Origin: Bradyrhizobium sp. | Lineage (GTDB): Bacteria > Pseudomonadota > Alphaproteobacteria > Rhizobiales > Xanthobacteraceae | Length of the DNA: 6,500 nt | NCBI GenBank assembly: GCA_028290165.1 | Contig: JAQGKJ010000275.1 | Location: 1 to 6,500 of the forward strand | Direction of reading: 5' to 3' | Shown: positions 5,833-6,500 of the stretch, piece after piece | Position numbering within the stretch: position 1 is the stretch's first letter | Layout: each line of letters begins with the position of its first letter | Made by a program: the position numbers and the translations under genes | The notes under the pieces: model-generated | Seen by the model: the letters and a program-made list of their open reading frames with translations, nothing else | Database searches by the model: none | What the model was told of the DNA's origin: nothing

Positions 5833-6500
5833 ATGGCAGGCCCCTCTCTCATACCGGCCGGCGATTACCGCACCTCGTATGCGGCCGACACCACGATCTT
5901 TCCGACCACCACCAGCCGTAACGCCGCGCTGTTCGGCATCGTGCTGATTTGTTTTGCGCCGCAGCTGCTGACCGAATACTGGCTGAGCATCCTGATCCAG
6001 ATCGGCATTTTTGCGATCGCAGCGCTTGGGCTGAACATTCTGGTCGGCTTCACCGGGCAGATCTCGATCGGACACGCCGCGTTCTTTTTGTTCGGCGCCT
6101 TTACCTCGGCCTATATCTCGAACAACCTGCCGATCCCGGTATTCTTCGCCATTCCACTCGCGGGAGTTGTCACCGCGTTGGTCGGGCTGATCTTCGGTGT
6201 GCCGGCGGCGCGGCTGAAGGGACTTTATCTCGTCATCGCGACACTGGCCGCGCAATACATCCTGCTCGACTTCTTCTCGCGCGCCGACTGGTTTTCCGGC
6301 GGCTCGGTACCGGCCAGCGCCAACCCGTTCTCGATCTTCGGCTACATTTTTCGCGGCGACCGGCAATATTTTTATGTGGTGCTGGCCTACCTGCGGGTGA
6401 GCTATCTGCTCGTCACCAATTTGATGCGCACCCGCGACGGCCGCGCGCTGGTCGCGATCCGCGATCACTATCTCTCCGCCGAGATCATGGGCATCAACTT
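5833..6500 (+). CDS. livM: LivM-type ABC permease, N-terminal 222 residues (3' end outside window)
   Basis: This is the second inner-membrane permease of the importer, starting at ATG 5833, two bases after the livH stop, and running off the end of the window with no stop. The diagnostic LivM segment GLNILVGFTGQISIGHAAFF starts at residue 66, followed by RLKGLYLVIATLAAQYI (127-143) and the cytoplasmic coupling loop RDGRALVAIRD (201-211) leading to AEIMGIN. Before the first helix there is a hydrophilic N-terminal stretch of about 30 residues with TIFPTTTSR (21-29), longer than in minimal LivM proteins. It could carry a subfamily-specific role or just be a cytoplasmic lead-in. A later start would lose little of the conserved core, but the close spacing to livH supports 5833. 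It pairs with LivH to make the heterodimeric channel. Hydrophobic segments and coupling loop are intact as far as visible. Confidence 0.93.
   Translation, partial: MAGPSLIPAGDYRTSYAADTTIFPTTTSRNAALFGIVLICFAPQLLTEYWLSILIQIGIFAIAALGLNILVGFTGQISIGHAAFFLFGAFTSAYISNNLPIPVFFAIPLAGVVTALVGLIFGVPAARLKGLYLVIATLAAQYILLDFFSRADWFSGGSVPASANPFSIFGYIFRGDRQYFYVVLAYLRVSYLLVTNLMRTRDGRALVAIRDHYLSAEIMGIN

Noticed and set aside
5791..6468. A 225-codon - strand frame at the right end
   Set aside because: The + strand here encodes a clear LivM with family signatures, left open by the window edge; the - strand frame has an Arg/Gln/Asp-rich composition and no domain.
1..6500. CRISPR array, tRNA or rRNA gene, insertion sequence or phage gene
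   Set aside because: I found no spaced direct repeats, no cloverleaf with T-loop, no transposase or integrase motif, and no break in the coding frames.

Overview
The window is high-GC DNA in which every gene lies on the + strand. Compact coding, ATGA and TGATG start/stop overlaps, and a paired palindromic intergenic repeat fit an alphaproteobacterium, most likely a Bradyrhizobium/Rhodopseudomonas-type Rhizobiales member. This assignment rests on remembered family resemblance, not on a search. All the genes belong to branched-chain amino acid-type (HAAT/Liv) ABC importers, plus one acyl-CoA ligase.

Layout. (1) Bases 1-1816 are the 3' end of one Liv cluster: the C-terminal part of a LivM permease, a LivG-type ATPase and a LivF-type ATPase, joined by overlapping start and stop codons. 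(2) Bases 1817-2047 are a 231-bp gap with no recognisable gene. (3) Bases 2048-6500 are the 5' part of a second Liv cluster: a second LivG-type ATPase (GTG start with a strong ribosome binding site), a 643-residue AMP-binding long-chain-type acyl-CoA ligase overlapping it by four bases, a 139-bp gap carrying two inverted copies of a REP-like hairpin, a complete LivH permease, and the first 222 residues of a LivM permease that runs off the window. No periplasmic binding protein is visible. The second cluster's LivF and binding protein are expected downstream, and the first cluster's LivH and binding protein upstream.

How it fits together. LivH and LivM form the membrane channel, LivG and LivF the two cytoplasmic ATPases, and a periplasmic protein delivers the substrate. 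A ligase inside the second operon suggests the imported compound is a carboxylic acid (aliphatic, aromatic or amino-acid-derived) that is converted to its CoA thioester on entry. The substrate cannot be read from sequence.

Most notable: in the first cluster, LivF has arginine in place of the Walker A lysine and its partner LivG has alanine in place of the signature-motif glycine. If the two heterodimerise, both changes fall in the same composite ATP site, leaving one canonical and one degenerate site. The compensatory substitutions between the two inverted hairpins at 4824-4912 are the second point of interest. I see no mobile element, CRISPR array, RNA gene or clearly new system; this is mostly a conventional transport locus.
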